Of a stretch of 64,000 bases of DNA, positions 1 through 12,715 are shown one piece after another. The stretch is from NCBI RefSeq assembly GCF_001426745.1, contig NZ_LMFI01000001.1:1066022-1130021 (forward strand), in the 5' to 3' direction. The notes beneath the pieces are model-generated. The model was not told the origin of the DNA, searched no databases, and saw nothing but the letters and a program-made list of their open reading frames with translations. Made by a program: the position numbers and the translations under genes. The stretch's first letter is position 1. Each line of letters opens with the position of its first letter. The stretch is from Nocardioides sp. Root140. Its GTDB lineage: Bacteria > Actinomycetota > Actinomycetes > Propionibacteriales > Nocardioidaceae.

Positions 1-1098
1 GGCGTGGTCTTCACGCCCACCACCGACGGTGACGGCACTGACCCTGGTGACGGGACTGACCCTGGTGACGGGACTGACCCTGGTGACGGGACTGACCCTG
101 GTGACGGGACTGACCCTGGTGACGGGACCGATCCCGGTGATGGCACTGACCCCGGTGACGGCACCGATCCTGGTGACGGGACTGACCCTGGTGACGGGAC
201 CGACCCCGGTGACGGGACCGACCCCGGTGACGGGACTGACCCTGGTGATGGCACTGACCCTGGTGATGGCACCGATCCTGGTGATGGCACCGATCCTGGT
301 GACGGGACTGACCCTGGTGACGGGACCGATCCTGGTGACGGGACTGACCCTGGTGACGGGACTGACCCCGGTGACGGCACGGAGAGCCAGTCGGCGCCCG
401 TTCTCGACTCGCAGGTGACCGTGCCCAAGGTCGTGACCGTCGTGGCGAACTCCAAGGACGGTCTGCGAGTCGCGCCTGCGGACGGTGACGAGGCCCCCGG
501 CGACGATTCAGATGGCACTGACGGTGGCAGCACCGGCGGTGGCACCGACGATGGTGATGGCACCGACGGCGCGGGGGATCAGCCGACAGGCCCCTCGTCC
601 CAGGGGCTCGAGCTCCCGATCCCGGGACTCGGGGAAGTGGCCATCGAGACCGGGTCCGAAACCCTGGACAAGGTCCTGGGCGACGACTCCACGCAAGGTC
701 AGGGCGACTCGATCGTGCTCAGGGCAGACGTCGCTGGTACGACCGCCGACGTCAGCCTGACCACTGGTGCCGGAACTCCGCAGCCGGGAGACGGCACAGA
801 GCCCGACGAGGGCGACGGCGATCAGACCGACGACCCGACGGACGACGGAAGTGGAGACAACCCCGGCGGTGGTGACACCACGGGTGGCGGTGACGCCACA
901 AGTGGAGGCACGACGCCGGGCCAGGACTCGACCTCGACCGGGCCTGACACGACGTCATCCGACGTCAGTGCCCGGACGAACTCGGGGGACCAGGTGCTGC
1001 CGAACACGGGCGGCAGCTCAATCTGGCTCCCGATGCTCGGCCTGCTGATGCTGATGGGAGGTCTGATTCTGCTCCGACGCTCACGGCAGACGCGCTGA
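1..1098 (+). CDS. LPXTG-anchored surface protein, C-terminal part (5' end outside window)
   Basis: The reading frame is open from the first base, so the gene begins upstream of the window. The visible part has 19 tandem GTDPGD hexapeptides, then a Gly/Asp/Thr-rich low-complexity stalk, and ends in a sortase signal: LPNTG (nt 997-1011), a hydrophobic stretch of about 20 residues and a basic tail (RRSRQTR). By family knowledge such proteins are secreted, cleaved at LPXTG and linked to the cell wall by a class E/A sortase. The acidic repeats look like a flexible wall-spanning stalk. Any N-terminal binding domain is not visible, so the function is unknown. A strong hairpin follows the stop codon. 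Confidence 0.85.
   Translation, partial: GVVFTPTTDGDGTDPGDGTDPGDGTDPGDGTDPGDGTDPGDGTDPGDGTDPGDGTDPGDGTDPGDGTDPGDGTDPGDGTDPGDGTDPGDGTDPGDGTDPGDGTDPGDGTDPGDGTDPGDGTDPGDGTESQSAPVLDSQVTVPKVVTVVANSKDGLRVAPADGDEAPGDDSDGTDGGSTGGGTDDGDGTDGAGDQPTGPSSQGLELPIPGLGEVAIETGSETLDKVLGDDSTQGQGDSIVLRADVAGTTADVSLTTGAGTPQPGDGTEPDEGDGDQTDDPTDDGSGDNPGGGDTTGGGDATSGGTTPGQDSTSTGPDTTSSDVSARTNSGDQVLPNTGGSSIWLPMLGLLMLMGGLILLRRSRQTR
34..375 (+). repeat. 18-bp coding minisatellite, 19 in-frame units (GTDPGD)
   Basis: Nineteen contiguous 18-nt units each encode Gly-Thr-Asp-Pro-Gly-Asp with no amino-acid change. Units differ only at synonymous sites (GAC/GAT, GGC/GGG, ACT/ACC, CCT/CCC, GGT), and identical unit types recur in runs. 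This suggests recent copy-number change under selection for the peptide. Copy number may vary between isolates or be mis-assembled. Confidence 0.95.
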
Positions 1099-1105
1099 GC
1101 GAGGC

Positions 1106-1141
1106 GGTGGGAGTGGGGCCATCGGGGGCCCCACTCCTACC
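1106..1141. terminator. Strong hairpin between convergent genes
   Basis: Fifteen-base arms (1106-1120 and 1127-1141) pair with one mismatch around the loop ATCGGG. The hairpin lies just after the LPXTG gene and covers the stop codon of the convergent metallo-hydrolase gene (1137-1139). There is no clear T-run, so it may be a weakly intrinsic bidirectional terminator or an mRNA-end stabiliser. Confidence 0.6.
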
Positions 1142-1805
1142 AGCCGCGTTCGCGCCACTCCACGAGGTGCGGCCGCTCGTTGCCGAGCTGGCCGTCCTTG
1201 CCGTGTCCGGGGTAGAACCAGGTCTCGTCGGGCAACCGGTCGAACACCTTGGTCTCCACCTCCTCGATCAAGGTCGCGAATGCCTGCGCGTCACCGAACG
1301 TGGATCCGACACCTCCCGGGAACAGCGAGTCACCTGTGAACAGGTGCGGGTGGCCGTCGGGGTCGTCGTACAACAGGGCGACGGAGCCCGGCGTGTGACC
1401 GGCTAGCGCGATCACCTCGAGCGAGCAGCGACCGACGGGAATGACGTCCCCGTGCTGGAGCCGCGCCGTGATCGCGACACCGGTCTGCTCGGTGATCGCG
1501 TCGGCGTCAGGCGCACCTGCCGACACCGGGGCCCCGGTGGCCGCCACGACGTCGGCGAGGGCGCGGTGGTGGTCCCAGTGCTGGTGCGTGGTGAGTACGG
1601 CGTCGAGGCGCGACCCGCACAGCTCCAGCAGGGACGCACTGTCGTCAGCCGCGTCGATCAGCACCTGCACGCCGGTCTCCCGACAGGTGAGCAGGTAGCA
1701 GTTGTTGGCCATCTTCTCGTCGACGGCCAGCTTCGTGATCGTGAGATTGGGGAGCTCCCGGACATCGGCCGGGCCTCCCGGAGACACGTCTCCTGTGTAG
1801 GTCAT
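1137..1805 (-). CDS. MBL-fold metallo-hydrolase, glyoxalase II-like
   Basis: The protein of 222 aa is a metallo-beta-lactamase-fold hydrolase. The metal-binding motif THQHWDHH is present, followed by downstream metal ligands in AGHTPGS, FTGDSLF and YPGHG. This pattern matches hydroxyacylglutathione hydrolase-like enzymes that cleave thioesters. The chosen ATG overlaps the stop of the upstream isomerase gene as ATGA, so the two are probably translated together; an in-frame ATG two codons upstream (1811) is possible. The mycothiol-linked partner suggests the substrate may be a mycothiol thioester, but that is inference. Length is near the usual size for the family. Confidence 0.85.
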   Translation of the reverse strand: MTYTGDVSPGGPADVRELPNLTITKLAVDEKMANNCYLLTCRETGVQVLIDAADDSASLLELCGSRLDAVLTTHQHWDHHRALADVVAATGAPVSAGAPDADAITEQTGVAITARLQHGDVIPVGRCSLEVIALAGHTPGSVALLYDDPDGHPHLFTGDSLFPGGVGSTFGDAQAFATLIEEVETKVFDRLPDETWFYPGHGKDGQLGNERPHLVEWRERGW

Positions 1806-2476
1806 CGCCATGGGCCCAGCGTAGGCAGGTCGCCTTCGAGTCCCTCACCGGACCCACGACCGAGCATCCACCAGGCCAGGTCGTGGCGGGTCCCGCGGAT
1901 CGGCGTACCGCCGGCGCCGAGGAGGACGGTCCCCTCGGGCGTCTCGAGGGTCAGGTCGACCTGGTCGTCGCGGAAGCCGACGACGTTCTCGAAGACGAAC
2001 GCCGCGAACGCCGGGGACCAGTCTGCGGGGCCGAATCCCGCATCGAGGTCGGCGTGGTGGATCTCCACCTCGCGCCAGCGGGCGCCGACCGCCTGCTCCA
2101 CCGAGAGGGTCGGGCCGCCCGGCGTGCGCTCGAACGTGCCGTTCCAGTCGGTGATGTCCTCGGTGAGGTCGCGCCACCGACCGCACGCGTCGAACAGGAA
2201 CTCACGCAGCGCGTCGACGCCGAGCCGCGCGCTCTCGTCGATGTCCGCGTCACGCTGCTCGGGCGACGCGTAGACCGCAACGGGTCTGCGGTGGCGGACC
2301 CCTTCGATTGCGCGCCCGAACCCCAATGCGTTCAGGGCCAGGTGGGCGACCACGTGCGCGCGGCTCCACCCCGGCAGCAGGCTGGGCGCGGCGAACTGCT
2401 CCGGGGTCAGCCCGTCGACGGTGCGCAGGAGCGCGTCCGTCGCGTCGTAGACGTGATGCAGGTTCTGGCGGCTCAT
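1802..2476 (-). CDS. Maleylpyruvate isomerase-family mycothiol-dependent protein (DinB/MDMPI fold)
   Basis: The 224-aa protein carries the typical N-terminal motif LPGWSRAHVVAHLA and the later WREVEIHHADLDAG, which together supply the metal-binding His/Glu residues of the mycothiol-dependent maleylpyruvate isomerase family. Family members use mycothiol as a thiol cofactor for isomerisation or transfer. The true substrate cannot be read from sequence. The start at 2476 has an AGAGG Shine-Dalgarno sequence 7 nt upstream; longer in-frame extensions run into the uvrA promoter region and were not used. The gene is divergent from uvrA and translationally coupled (ATGA) to the MBL hydrolase. Confidence 0.82.
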   Translation of the reverse strand: MSRQNLHHVYDATDALLRTVDGLTPEQFAAPSLLPGWSRAHVVAHLALNALGFGRAIEGVRHRRPVAVYASPEQRDADIDESARLGVDALREFLFDACGRWRDLTEDITDWNGTFERTPGGPTLSVEQAVGARWREVEIHHADLDAGFGPADWSPAFAAFVFENVVGFRDDQVDLTLETPEGTVLLGAGGTPIRGTRHDLAWWMLGRGSGEGLEGDLPTLGPWR

Positions 2477-2510
2477 CGGCGACCTCTGGCTCTCGTTGAT
2501 CTGTTTGTCG

Positions 2511-2516
2511 AGCCTA
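2511..2516 (-). promoter_or_regulatory. -10 element for the isomerase/hydrolase pair
   Basis: On the minus strand TAGGCT (2516-2511) matches TAnnnT. A start of transcription about 7 nt downstream would leave a leader of about 28 nt that includes the AGAGG ribosome-binding site. Confidence 0.45.
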
Positions 2517-2601
2517 GACCGGCCAGCCGAGGGAGCCGCCCGATCGCGGAGGCGCCCCGACGTACATCCGCGAACATCTCGATGACACGGCCGTGTGACC
2601 A

Positions 2602-2615
2602 CGAACACTTGTTCG
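2602..2615 (+). promoter_or_regulatory. LexA (SOS) box of uvrA
   Basis: The 14-mer CGAACACTTGTTCG fits the actinobacterial/Gram-positive SOS box CGAAC-N4-GTTCG exactly. It overlaps the -35 region expected for the -10 hexamer at 2625, so LexA binding would block transcription of uvrA until DNA damage. A perfect 12-bp palindrome, ACACGGCCGTGT (2585-2596), lies just upstream. Confidence 0.85.
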
Positions 2616-2624
2616 AACACCGGG

Positions 2625-2630
2625 TAGGGT
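2625..2630 (+). promoter_or_regulatory. -10 element of uvrA, leaderless geometry
   Basis: TAGGGT ends 6 nt before the GTG start codon at 2637. Transcription would then begin at or next to the start codon, and no Shine-Dalgarno sequence is visible. Confidence 0.7.
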
Positions 2631-2636
2631 GTTCGC

Positions 2637-5666
<3,030 letters not shown>

Positions 5667-5762
5667 ACTCCGTAGGACCGAAGCGCACTCACAGCAGATC
5701 CTCAGCCAGATGCGGTTTGATTGTCCTCGACAACGTCGTCGCCTCGTCGAGGAGTGCTTGCC

Positions 5763-6236
5763 ATGGATGCCGTACCCGGACTCAGCCGTCGTCACGCGTT
5801 GGGCGGCCTCGCCGCCGGACTCACCCTTCCGGTGCTCGCCGCGTGCAGCAGTGACGACGGTGGAGGCGACTCCGGAAGCAGCGCCGATTCGACTCCGACG
5901 CAGTCGTCCGATGCGGCGTCACCGGCAGAGTCCGGCAGCGCGAGCACGCCGGCCGAACCGGAGGGCCTCGTCGCAGCTGCCGACGTACCGGTGGGCAGCG
6001 GGGTGATCCTCGACAGCGTCGTGGTCACCCAGCCGACCAAGGGTGACTTCAAGGCGTTCTCCGCCACCTGCACCCACGAGGGCTGCAAGGTCTCCAGCAT
6101 CGACACCGAGATCCACTGCCGCTGCCACGGCAGCAGCTACTCCATCACCGACGGGTCGGTGCAGGGCGGGCCGGCTCCGTCTCCACTGCCCGAAGAAGCG
6201 GTCGCCGTCTCCGGCGGCCAGATCACCCTCTCCTGA
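5763..6236 (+). CDS. Rieske [2Fe-2S] Tat lipoprotein, copy 1
   Basis: The 157-aa protein starts with a twin-arginine signal (LSRRHALGG), a hydrophobic stretch and a lipobox (VLAAC), so it is probably exported folded and lipid-anchored outside the membrane. A Ser/Thr/Asp-rich linker follows. The C-terminal Rieske domain carries CTHEGC and CRCHGSSY, supplying the two Cys and two His ligands of a [2Fe-2S] cluster. The ATG start has GAGGAG 8 nt upstream; upstream in-frame TTG/GTG codons lack this. A second copy follows after 11 nt. The electron donor and acceptor are unknown. Confidence 0.88.
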   Translation: MDAVPGLSRRHALGGLAAGLTLPVLAACSSDDGGGDSGSSADSTPTQSSDAASPAESGSASTPAEPEGLVAAADVPVGSGVILDSVVVTQPTKGDFKAFSATCTHEGCKVSSIDTEIHCRCHGSSYSITDGSVQGGPAPSPLPEEAVAVSGGQITLS

Positions 6237-6247
6237 AGGACACCTCC

Positions 6248-6655
6248 TTGGACCACCAACCCTGTCTGAACCGACGCCACATGCTCGGCGGAGCTGCAGT
6301 CCTCGCCGTGTCGGCCCCGCTGCTGGCGGCCTGCGCCGGTGGTGACGACGACGTGAAGGCGCCCGATGCCGGCACCGAGCTCTCACCGTCGGCCGACGTG
6401 CCGGTCGGTGGAGGAGTGATCCTCGGCGACGACAACGTCGTGATCACCCAACCCACCGAAGGCGACTTCAAGGCGTTCTCCGCCACCTGCACGCACCAGT
6501 CGTGCCAGGTCGTGTCGGTCGACAAGACCATCAACTGTGACTGTCACGGCAGCAAGTTCTCGATCACCGACGGCTCCGTTGCCGACGGACCGGCGACGGA
6601 GAGCCTGCCCGAGGTCAAGATCACGGTGAAGGACGGCACGATCACCACGGTCTGA
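6248..6655 (+). CDS. Rieske [2Fe-2S] Tat lipoprotein, copy 2
   Basis: The 135-aa protein is a shorter paralogue of the preceding gene. It has a twin-arginine motif (LNRRHMLGG), a lipobox (LLAAC) and Rieske ligand motifs CTHQSC and CDCHGSKF. The core stretch TQPTEGDFKAFSATCTH is nearly identical to copy 1, so the pair arose by tandem duplication. The start is a TTG with AAGGA 7 nt upstream; the next ATG would cut into the Tat signal. The linker after the lipobox is much shorter than in copy 1. It is probably co-transcribed with copy 1. Confidence 0.88.
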   Translation: MDHQPCLNRRHMLGGAAVLAVSAPLLAACAGGDDDVKAPDAGTELSPSADVPVGGGVILGDDNVVITQPTEGDFKAFSATCTHQSCQVVSVDKTINCDCHGSKFSITDGSVADGPATESLPEVKITVKDGTITTV

Positions 6656-6708
6656 CCGACTGCCCTGATCGCCCGCCCCTGATCGTCTGGTCTGTCGGTG
6701 GCTCCACG

Positions 6709-6714
6709 TAGGGT
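6709..6714 (+). promoter_or_regulatory. -10 element of uvrC, leaderless geometry
   Basis: TAGGGT is followed by exactly 6 nt and then the GTG start at 6721, the same hexamer and spacing as uvrA. No LexA box is seen here. Confidence 0.65.
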
Positions 6715-6720
6715 TGCCAC

Positions 6721-8688
6721 GTGGCTGATCCGTCGTCGTACCGCCCTCGTCCCGGGTCGATCCCGACCCAGCCCGGGGTCTATCGGTTCCGCGATCCCAA
6801 GGGCCGCGTGATCTACGTCGGTAAGGCGAAGAACCTGCGTTCCCGCCTCTCGTCGTACTTCCAGCACATCGCGAACCTGCACCCGCGTACGGCGACCATG
6901 GTGACGACCGCGGCCAGTGTCGAGTGGACCGTGGTCAACACCGAGGTCGAGGCGCTCCAGCTGGAGTACTCCTGGATCAAGGAGTACGACCCCCGCTTCA
7001 ACGTGAAGTACCGCGACGACAAGTCCTACCCGTGGCTCGCGGTCACCGTCGGCGAGGAGTTCCCCCGCGTCATGGTCGGCCGCGGCGCGAAGAAGAAGGG
7101 CACCCGCTACTTCGGTCCCTACGGCCACGCGTGGGCGATCCGCGAGACCGTCGACCTCCTGCTGCGGGTCTTCCCGATGCGGTCGTGCAGCAACGGGGTG
7201 TTCAAGCGCTCCGCGCAGATCGGGCGCCCGTGCCTGCTCGGCTACATCGACAAGTGCGCGGCCCCCTGCGTCGGCAACGTCAGTGCCGAGGAGCACCGTG
7301 CGATCGTCGAGGACTTCTGCGACTTCATGGGCGGCCAGACCAGCGCCTTCGTGAAGCGCATCGAGAAGGAGATGTACGCCGCCTCCGACGCGCTCGACTT
7401 CGAGAAGGCGGCCAGGTTGCGCGACGACCTCGGCGCGCTCAACAAGGCACTCGAGAAGCAGGCCGTGGTGCTCGGCGACGGCACCGACGCCGACGTGGTC
7501 GCGTTCGCCGAGGACCCTCTCGAGGTCGCAGTCCAGGTGTTCTACGTGCGCGGCGGCCGCATCCGCGGGCAGCGTGGCTGGGTGGCCGACCGCGTCGACG
7601 AGGGCGACACCGGCGACCTCGTCGAGCGCTTCCTCCTCCAGATGTACGCCGGGGAGTCCGGCGACTCGATCCCGCGCGAGGTGCTGGTGCCCGCGCTGCC
7701 TCCGGACCTCGACACCCTCGAGGTGCTGCTGGGCGAGCTGCGTGGCGGCAAGGTTGCGATCAAGGTGCCGCAACGCGGGGACAAGAAGACCCTCCAGGAG
7801 ACCGTCGGGCGCAACGCGCTCCAGGCGCTCGGCCTGCACAAGACCAAGCGGGCCAGCGACCTGACCACCCGCAACCGGGCCCTCGAAGAGATCCAGCTCG
7901 CCCTCGAGCTCGACGAGGTGCCCCTGCGCATCGAGTGCTACGACATCTCCAACCTCCAGGGCACCGAGGTGGTGGCCAGCATGGTGGTCTTCGAGGACGG
8001 GCTGGCCCGCAAGAGCGAGTACCGCCGCTTCGTGATCCGCACGGTCGACGGGCAGAACGACGTCGCCTCCATGCACGAGGTGATCACCCGCCGGTTCCGG
8101 CGCCTCCTCGATGAGCAGGCCTCCTCCATCGAGAAGCAGGGCGAAGGCGGCGAGGGGCCGATGCTCGTCGATCCGGAGACCGGCCGACCGCGCAAGTTCG
8201 CCTATGCCCCCGGCCTTGTCGTGGTCGACGGCGGGCCGCCCCAGGTGGCGGCGGCCTCGGCTGCCCTCGCCGAGCTGGGCATCGACGACATCCCGGTGGT
8301 CGGCCTCGCCAAGCGTCTGGAAGAGGTCTGGGTTCCCCAGCAGGAGGACCCGGTGATCCTGCCACGCACGAGCGAGGGCCTCTACCTCCTCCAACGGTTG
8401 CGCGACGAGGCGCACCGGTTCGCGATCACCCACCACCGCGGTCGTCGTTCGAAGACGATGGTGGAGAGCGTGCTCGACGACGTGCCCGGTCTGGGCGAGG
8501 TGCGCCGCAAGACGCTGATCAAGCACTTCGGATCCCTGCGCAAGCTGCGCGCGGCTTCGATCGAGGAGCTCACCCAGGTGCCCGGCATCGGGCCAGGAAC
8601 GGCTTCCGCCATCAAGGATGCAGTCGAGGCAGGCAGCGGCCAGACTGTCTCCGTGAACACCGCCACCGGCGAGATCGAGGAGAGCTGA
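6721..8688 (+). CDS. uvrC: UvrABC excision nuclease subunit C
   Basis: UvrC (655 aa) makes both incisions around a lesion in nucleotide excision repair. The N-terminal GIY-YIG nuclease is visible as GVYRF...[14 protein letters not shown] (residues ~19-44). A UVR motif ([11 protein letters not shown]) for UvrB contact sits near residue 225. The RNase H-like C-terminal nuclease ([26 protein letters not shown]) follows, and two helix-hairpin-helix motifs end the protein ([21 protein letters not shown]). The gene heads a tight operon: its stop overlaps the rapZ start by one base (TGATG). The GTG start suits a leaderless transcript. Confidence 0.98.
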   Translation: MADPSSYRPRPGSIPTQPGVYRFRDPKGRVIYVGKAKNLRSRLSSYFQHIANLHPRTATMVTTAASVEWTVVNTEVEALQLEYSWIKEYDPRFNVKYRDDKSYPWLAVTVGEEFPRVMVGRGAKKKGTRYFGPYGHAWAIRETVDLLLRVFPMRSCSNGVFKRSAQIGRPCLLGYIDKCAAPCVGNVSAEEHRAIVEDFCDFMGGQTSAFVKRIEKEMYAASDALDFEKAARLRDDLGALNKALEKQAVVLGDGTDADVVAFAEDPLEVAVQVFYVRGGRIRGQRGWVADRVDEGDTGDLVERFLLQMYAGESGDSIPREVLVPALPPDLDTLEVLLGELRGGKVAIKVPQRGDKKTLQETVGRNALQALGLHKTKRASDLTTRNRALEEIQLALELDEVPLRIECYDISNLQGTEVVASMVVFEDGLARKSEYRRFVIRTVDGQNDVASMHEVITRRFRRLLDEQASSIEKQGEGGEGPMLVDPETGRPRKFAYAPGLVVVDGGPPQVAAASAALAELGIDDIPVVGLAKRLEEVWVPQQEDPVILPRTSEGLYLLQRLRDEAHRFAITHHRGRRSKTMVESVLDDVPGLGEVRRKTLIKHFGSLRKLRAASIEELTQVPGIGPGTASAIKDAVEAGSGQTVSVNTATGEIEES

Positions 8689-9575
8689 TGCCCGTGAACG
8701 AGCAGGAGCCGGAGGAGCCGACTGGCGAGCTCGTCGTCGTCACCGGCATGACCGGGGCCGGCCGCAGCACCGCGGCCAAGGAGCTCGAGGACCTCGGCTA
8801 CTTCGTGGTCGACAACCTCCCGCCGTCGCTGCTGCCCGACATCGTCCACCTGGTCAACGAGAACGCCGGCCACAGCCAGCCGATCGCCGTCGTGGTCGAC
8901 GTACGCTCCGGGTCGTTCTTCGAGTCCCTGCGTGCGAATCTCGCGCAGCGTGCCCTCGGTCGTCGTACGACGCTGCTCTACCTCGAGGCCGACGACAACG
9001 TCCTGGTCCGACGCCAGGAGGCGGCGCGTCGACCGCACCCGCTGCAGGCGGGTGGGCGGCTGCTCGACGGGCTCCAGCGAGAACGCGTCGTGCTCGCGGG
9101 TCTGCGCGGCAACGCCGATGTCCTCATCGACACGACCAACCTCAACGTGCACCAGCTGACCGACAAGGTCGCGGAGGCGTTCGGTGCGCCCCACGCGATG
9201 ACGCTGAAGATCACCGTCGTCAGCTTCGGCTTCAAGTACGGCATCCCCGTCGACGCCGACTTCATGGCCGACATGCGGTTCCTCCCGAACCCCTACTGGG
9301 ACCCCGAGCTGCGGCCGATGAACGGCAAGGACGCGCCCGTCGCCGACTTCGTGAAGTCGCGGCCGGACGCGCAGCAGTTCCTCGAGGCCTACGTGCCGGT
9401 GATCCAGACGGTGGCCGCGGGCTACCTGCGTGAGGGCAAGCGGTTCATGACCGTGGCCATCGGCTGCACGGGAGGAAAGCACCGCAGCGTGGCGATGACC
9501 GAGGAGATCGTGGCCCGGCTGCTCGAGCAGGGGTACGACGCCCGCGCGCAGCACCGCGATCTGGGCAACGAATGA
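8688..9575 (+). CDS. rapZ: RapZ/YvcJ-family nucleotide-binding protein
   Basis: The 295-aa protein belongs to the RapZ family, which binds nucleotides and, in proteobacteria, an sRNA controlling amino-sugar synthesis. The role in actinobacteria is unsettled. The P-loop reads GMTGAGRST (residues ~19-27), with Arg where the Walker A Lys is expected. The conserved FGFKYGIP, ADFMADMRFLPNPYW and the C-terminal GCTGGKHRSVAMTE are all present. The gene sits between uvrC and yvcK with overlaps on both sides (TGATG and ATGA), the standard actinobacterial uvrC-rapZ-yvcK-whiA order. Confidence 0.95.
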   Translation: MPVNEQEPEEPTGELVVVTGMTGAGRSTAAKELEDLGYFVVDNLPPSLLPDIVHLVNENAGHSQPIAVVVDVRSGSFFESLRANLAQRALGRRTTLLYLEADDNVLVRRQEAARRPHPLQAGGRLLDGLQRERVVLAGLRGNADVLIDTTNLNVHQLTDKVAEAFGAPHAMTLKITVVSFGFKYGIPVDADFMADMRFLPNPYWDPELRPMNGKDAPVADFVKSRPDAQQFLEAYVPVIQTVAAGYLREGKRFMTVAIGCTGGKHRSVAMTEEIVARLLEQGYDARAQHRDLGNE

Positions 9576-10549
9576 CGGGGTCGGCTCACCGTCGCGACCA
9601 GGTTCGGCTCGATGCCTCGGTCGTGGCGCTCGGTGGAGGCCACGGGCTGCACGCGTCACTCTCGGCGCTGCGTCGCGTCGTGGAGAGCCTCACGGCGGTG
9701 GTGACCGTCGCCGACAACGGTGGCTCGTCGGGTCGGTTGCGCAGTGAGTTCGGCGTCCTGCCTCCGGGCGACCTCCGCATGGCACTGGCCGCGCTCTGCG
9801 GTGACGACGAGTGGGGCCAGACCTGGGCCCGCGTGCTCCAGCACCGGTTCGACAGCGACGGCGAGATGAAGGGGCACGTGGTCGGCAACCTGCTGATCGT
9901 GGGCCTCTGGGAGCTCCTCGGCGGCCAGGTCGACGGCCTCGAGTGGGTCGCCCGACTGCTCGACGCGCGCGGACGCGTGCTGCCGATGTCGGTCACCCCG
10001 ATGGACATCACCGCCGAGGTCCGCGGGCTCGACCACACCCGTCCCGACGCGACCCAGCTGGTCCGCGGCCAGGTCGAGGTGGCCACCACGGCCGGCACCC
10101 TCACCGGCATCCAGCTCGACCCGCCCGACCCGGAGGCCTGCCCCCAGGCGGTCGAGGCGGTCTACGACGCCGACTGGATCGTGCTGGGTCCGGGCAGCTG
10201 GTACACCTCCGTCATCCCGCACCTGATGGTCCCCGACCTCCGCAAGGCGATCATCGAGAGCGACAGTCGGGTGATCGTCGTACTCAACCTCGAGGAGCAG
10301 GCCGGGGAGACGGTCGGCTACACCCCGGAGGACCTCCTCGGGGCGCTCCTCGGCCACGCTCCCGACCTGGTGCTCCACACCGTCCTGGCCGACCCGGGAG
10401 CGGTGCCCGATCCCGAGCTCCTCGAGCAGGTGGTGGCCAGTGCCGGCGCCGAACTCGTGCTCGCCGACGTGGCGATGGGCGACGGATCGCCTCGTCACGA
10501 CCCCGAGAAGCTGGCGGCCGCCTATTCGCGGATCATGGGAGGTGTGTAA
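9572..10549 (+). CDS. yvcK: Gluconeogenesis factor YvcK/CuvA-family protein
   Basis: The 325-aa protein is a CofD-like Rossmann protein of the YvcK family, known to bind UDP-sugars and needed for gluconeogenic growth and cell-wall homeostasis in Bacillus and mycobacteria. The N-terminal [15 protein letters not shown] and [14 protein letters not shown] motifs are clear, followed by [10 protein letters not shown] and [15 protein letters not shown]. Its ATG overlaps the rapZ stop as ATGA, and whiA follows 11 nt later. Confidence 0.95.
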   Translation: MTGSAHRRDQVRLDASVVALGGGHGLHASLSALRRVVESLTAVVTVADNGGSSGRLRSEFGVLPPGDLRMALAALCGDDEWGQTWARVLQHRFDSDGEMKGHVVGNLLIVGLWELLGGQVDGLEWVARLLDARGRVLPMSVTPMDITAEVRGLDHTRPDATQLVRGQVEVATTAGTLTGIQLDPPDPEACPQAVEAVYDADWIVLGPGSWYTSVIPHLMVPDLRKAIIESDSRVIVVLNLEEQAGETVGYTPEDLLGALLGHAPDLVLHTVLADPGAVPDPELLEQVVASAGAELVLADVAMGDGSPRHDPEKLAAAYSRIMGGV

Positions 10550-10560
10550 GGATCGGCAAC

Positions 10561-11547
10561 ATGGCAATGACGGCACAGGTGAAGTCGGAGCTCGCAAGCA
10601 CCCAGACCACCAAGACGTGTTGTCGCAAGGCCGAGGTGTCCACGACCCTGCGCTTCGCGGGCGGACTCCACATCGTGAGCGGCAAGATCGTGGTCGAGGC
10701 CGAGCTCGACACGGGTGCCGCCGCACGTCGGCTGCGCACCGACATCGCCGAGATCTACGGCCACACCGCCGAGGTCGCGATGGTGCAGGCCAACGGCATC
10801 CGCAAGGGCAGCCGCTACGTCCTCCGTGTCGTCAAGGACGGCGAGGCCCTGGCCCGCCAGACCGGACTGCTCGACCAGCGCGGCCGTCCCGTGCGCGGGC
10901 TCCCGCCGCAGGTGGTCAGTGGCGGTGGCTGCGACGCCGTCGCTGCCTGGCGCGGCGCCTTCCTGGCCCACGGCTCCCTGACCGAGCCCGGACGATCGTC
11001 CGCGCTCGAGGTGACCTGCCCCGGACCCGAGGCCGCGCTGGCCCTGGTCGGGGTCGCCCGTCGACTCGGCATCCAGGCCAAGGCCCGCGAGGTGCGTGGG
11101 GTCGACCGCGTGGTCATCCGTGACGGTGACGCGATCGGTGCCCTGCTCACCCGGCTCGGCGCCCACGAGACCCTGATGGCCTGGGAAGAACGCCGCATGC
11201 GCCGCGAGGTGCGGGCCACCGCCAACCGGCTCGCCAACTTCGACGACGCGAACTTGCGACGCTCGGCGCGCGCCGCAGTCGCTGCCGGCGCCCGCGTCGA
11301 ACGTGCCCTCGAGATCCTCGGCGACGAGGTGCCCGACCACCTCCAGCTTGCCGGCCACCTCCGGCTCGAGCACAAGCAGGCCTCCCTCGAGGAGCTCGGT
11401 CAGCTGCACGACCCGGTGCTCACCAAGGACGCGATCGCCGGCCGGATCCGCCGACTGCTGGCGATGGCCGACAAGCGCGCCGAAGAGCTCGGCATCCCCG
11501 ACACCGAGTCGTCGCTGACCCCGGACATGCTGGCCGAGGAGTCCTGA
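10561..11547 (+). CDS. whiA: Sporulation/cell-division regulator WhiA
   Basis: WhiA (328 aa) is a DNA-binding regulator that works with WhiB in Streptomyces sporulation and division; it is also conserved in non-sporulating Gram-positives. The N-terminal LAGLIDADG-like region starts [13 protein letters not shown], and the C-terminal helix-turn-helix includes [19 protein letters not shown] followed by [11 protein letters not shown]. The ATG at 10561 has AAGGA 8 nt upstream, overlapping the yvcK stop. Length is typical. It closes the uvrC-rapZ-yvcK-whiA operon. Confidence 0.96.
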   Translation: MAMTAQVKSELASTQTTKTCCRKAEVSTTLRFAGGLHIVSGKIVVEAELDTGAAARRLRTDIAEIYGHTAEVAMVQANGIRKGSRYVLRVVKDGEALARQTGLLDQRGRPVRGLPPQVVSGGGCDAVAAWRGAFLAHGSLTEPGRSSALEVTCPGPEAALALVGVARRLGIQAKAREVRGVDRVVIRDGDAIGALLTRLGAHETLMAWEERRMRREVRATANRLANFDDANLRRSARAAVAAGARVERALEILGDEVPDHLQLAGHLRLEHKQASLEELGQLHDPVLTKDAIAGRIRRLLAMADKRAEELGIPDTESSLTPDMLAEES

Positions 11548-11596
11548 GCGTCCCGGTTCGCCAGGGGCATCGTGTGTCCTGCGTCACGTCTGACGC

Positions 11597-12658
<1,062 letters not shown>

Positions 12659-12715
12659 GTCGTCCCGCCCACCAGCACACGGCAGAACAGCCAGCCCAGA
12701 ACAGGAAGGCATGGC

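Noticed and set aside
34..375. CRISPR-like array
   Set aside because: The repeats are directly contiguous 18-mers without spacers and encode a regular peptide.
29..418. Alternate-frame ORF through the GTDPGD repeats
   Set aside because: Any frame of an 18-bp repeat stays open if the unit lacks stops; the LPXTG frame continues into a real sortase signal.
6544..8526. Open frame of ~660 codons antisense to uvrC
   Set aside because: Antisense shadow; it also crosses the uvrC promoter and the end of the second Rieske gene.
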